This document shows positions 62,849 to 64,000 of a stretch of DNA of 64,000 bases, piece by piece. Under the pieces are notes generated by a model. That model was not told the DNA's origin. It worked only from the letters and a program-made list of their open reading frames with translations, and did no database searches. The position numbers were made by a program, and so were the translations under genes. How positions within the stretch are numbered: the first letter of the stretch is position 1; each line of letters opens with the position of its first letter. This stretch comes from Nitrospina sp. (GTDB lineage: Bacteria; Nitrospinota; Nitrospinia; Nitrospinales; JACRGP01). Location: assembly GCA_024648695.1 (NCBI GenBank), contig JACAVV010000005.1, positions 124,001 to 188,000 on the forward strand, written 5' to 3'.

Positions 62849-63942
62849 AACGTGAAATTCCACTATATACTTTAGAAGGCGTCAAGGACGCCGATATCTC
62901 GCATCATCCCTTCAATACCGGGGATAATCTGGGTTTGAGTATGCTTCGATTCAACCGCAAAGCGTGCGATGATGTGGTGCTCATCATTCATGGACTGACC
63001 ACTTCCTCGGATATGTTCATCATGCCGGAGCACACCGGGCTGGTGCAGTACCTTTTGGATAACGAGTTTACTGATGTGTGGACCCTGGATTTTCGCATGA
63101 GCAACCGGCACATTTATAACCTGGCTCCGCATCAATACAGCATGGATGACATCGCCTTGTTTGACCATCCCAAGGCCGTGGAAACGATGCGTGAAGTGAT
63201 TGGCGACCGCAATATTCATGTCATCTGCCATTGCCTGGGGTCGGTGTCTTTCATGATGAGCCTGTTTGGCAAGGCGGTGACGGGGGTTAAGAGTGTGATT
63301 TCCAACAGTGTTTCCCTGACTCCGCGGGTTCCCGGCTGGTCGAAGGTGAAGTTGACCCTGTTTCCTTTTCTCGCCGAGAATGTGTTCGGAATTGCGTACC
63401 TGGATCCCTTGTGGTCGACCCGTCCCAACTTTTCCATCGGCAAAGTGCTGAATAAGCTGGTGTCCCTGTTTCATCGAGAGTGCGACGTTCCCGCCTGCCA
63501 TATGCTCAGTTTCATGTGGGGCACCGGCTGGCCTGCACTTTACAGTCACGAAAACCTTGCAGAGGTGACTCATCGGCGTGGAGGTGACCTGTATGGCGGG
63601 ACCAGCATGAACTATTACCGGCACGTTCGAAAAATGCTTTCAGCCGACAATTATGCGATCAAGAACCGGCCGGACGATCCTGTATTGAAACCGCTCCCGA
63701 ACCATTATTTCGAATATGCCAGGGAGATTGAGACTCCGGTTTTGTTTATGACCGGGGAGAATAATTTTGTGTTCACAGACTCCAATATCCTTTGTCATCA
63801 GCGCCTGGAAAAAATTGTTCCCGGAAGACATGAATTGCATGTGTTTCCCGGGTACGGGCATCAGGATGTCTTTATGGGTGATAAGGTGCATCAGGATATT
63901 TTTCCGCGGCTTTTGCAATTCCTGCAGAAACATCGTGGCTGA
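62845..63942 (+). CDS. Alpha/beta hydrolase with cysteine at the nucleophile elbow
   Basis: 365 residues, overlapping the GMC gene by 4 bases. Alpha/beta-hydrolase features: V-V-L-I-I-H-G-L-T-T-S (oxyanion region), D-V-W-T-L-D-F-R, the elbow V-I-C-H-C-L-G-S with C130 where Ser is usual (C-H-C-L-G instead of G-x-S-x-G), an acid in T-G-E-N-N, and the final histidine in G-Y-G-H-Q-D-V-F. Cysteine nucleophiles occur in dienelactone hydrolases and some other branches of the fold. No signal peptide. It probably acts on the product of the GMC oxidase, for example on an ester or lactone, but this is inferred from context. Confidence 0.88.
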   Translation: MKREIPLYTLEGVKDADISHHPFNTGDNLGLSMLRFNRKACDDVVLIIHGLTTSSDMFIMPEHTGLVQYLLDNEFTDVWTLDFRMSNRHIYNLAPHQYSMDDIALFDHPKAVETMREVIGDRNIHVICHCLGSVSFMMSLFGKAVTGVKSVISNSVSLTPRVPGWSKVKLTLFPFLAENVFGIAYLDPLWSTRPNFSIGKVLNKLVSLFHRECDVPACHMLSFMWGTGWPALYSHENLAEVTHRRGGDLYGGTSMNYYRHVRKMLSADNYAIKNRPDDPVLKPLPNHYFEYAREIETPVLFMTGENNFVFTDSNILCHQRLEKIVPGRHELHVFPGYGHQDVFMGDKVHQDIFPRLLQFLQKHRG

Positions 63943-64000
63943 GAGACTTGATTTTCCTGGTTTTGGAAAACGATTTCCTCCCCCTGGCGAAAAAAGCCAG

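Noticed and set aside
62872-63624. A 250-codon minus-strand frame
   Set aside because: Antisense to the alpha/beta hydrolase with its clear motifs.
1-64000. CRISPR arrays, tRNA and rRNA genes, prophage or insertion sequences
   Set aside because: No regular spacer-repeat array, no cloverleaf-like or rRNA segment recognised, and no transposase or integrase reading frame was found by reading the window.

Overview
The window is a 64 kb chromosomal stretch from a Gram-negative bacterium of moderate GC content. A TonB-dependent receptor, secreted multihaem cytochrome modules, periplasmic TPR proteins and dense c-type sensory signalling point to a free-living environmental organism. The mix of TMTC-like TPR membrane proteins, haem-rich surface proteins and an Amt-linked kinase suggests a marine Nitrospinota-like lineage, but that is a low-confidence inference because no rRNA or other taxonomic marker is present. 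I found no tRNA, rRNA, CRISPR array, prophage or intact insertion sequence.

Left part (1-9544): the 3' end of a TonB-dependent receptor and an unknown membrane protein precede a tightly coupled five-gene operon (2527-9544). The operon encodes a methyltransferase-like/adenylation fusion, an adenylation-acyl carrier protein fusion, a membrane-anchored SGNH protein, an MBOAT acyltransferase and a 45-residue membrane microprotein. Together they match the parts list of a Dlt-type system that activates an acyl group in the cytoplasm and moves it across the membrane onto an extracytoplasmic polymer. This is the best candidate for an undescribed system.

Middle-left (9545-28197): pyrF, a secreted TPR protein, an ATP-grasp enzyme, a FolM/pteridine-reductase-like SDR, an ankyrin membrane protein and a small secreted protein. 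These are followed by a signalling district: a GAF histidine kinase, an ammonium-transporter/histidine-kinase fusion, a REC-PAS-kinase-REC hybrid and a CHASE-PAS-GGDEF diguanylate cyclase. An AlkD-like repair protein and three small secreted proteins are interspersed.

Middle (28226-44503): an RtcA cyclase, then three tandem TMTC-like membrane/TPR proteins with 4-bp overlaps. Next comes a plus-strand housekeeping group (sigma-54 activator, folD, xseA, xseB, tlyA), a GT-C-like membrane protein and a transglutaminase-like protein. tlyA carries a -1 frame disruption in an A9 run inside its S4 domain. Two related palindromic repeats flank genes in this part.

Right part (45100-63942): a giant (about 2337 residue) secreted protein with five monohaem cytochrome c modules, a lipase-maturation-factor-like membrane protein, and a 12-repeat beta-propeller protein. 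The propeller protein shares a 153-154 residue C-terminal domain with the giant protein. An unknown protein and a FAH-family hydrolase follow. The window closes with a probable operon of a PhoD-like phosphatase, a GMC oxidoreductase and an alpha/beta hydrolase with a cysteine at the nucleophile elbow.
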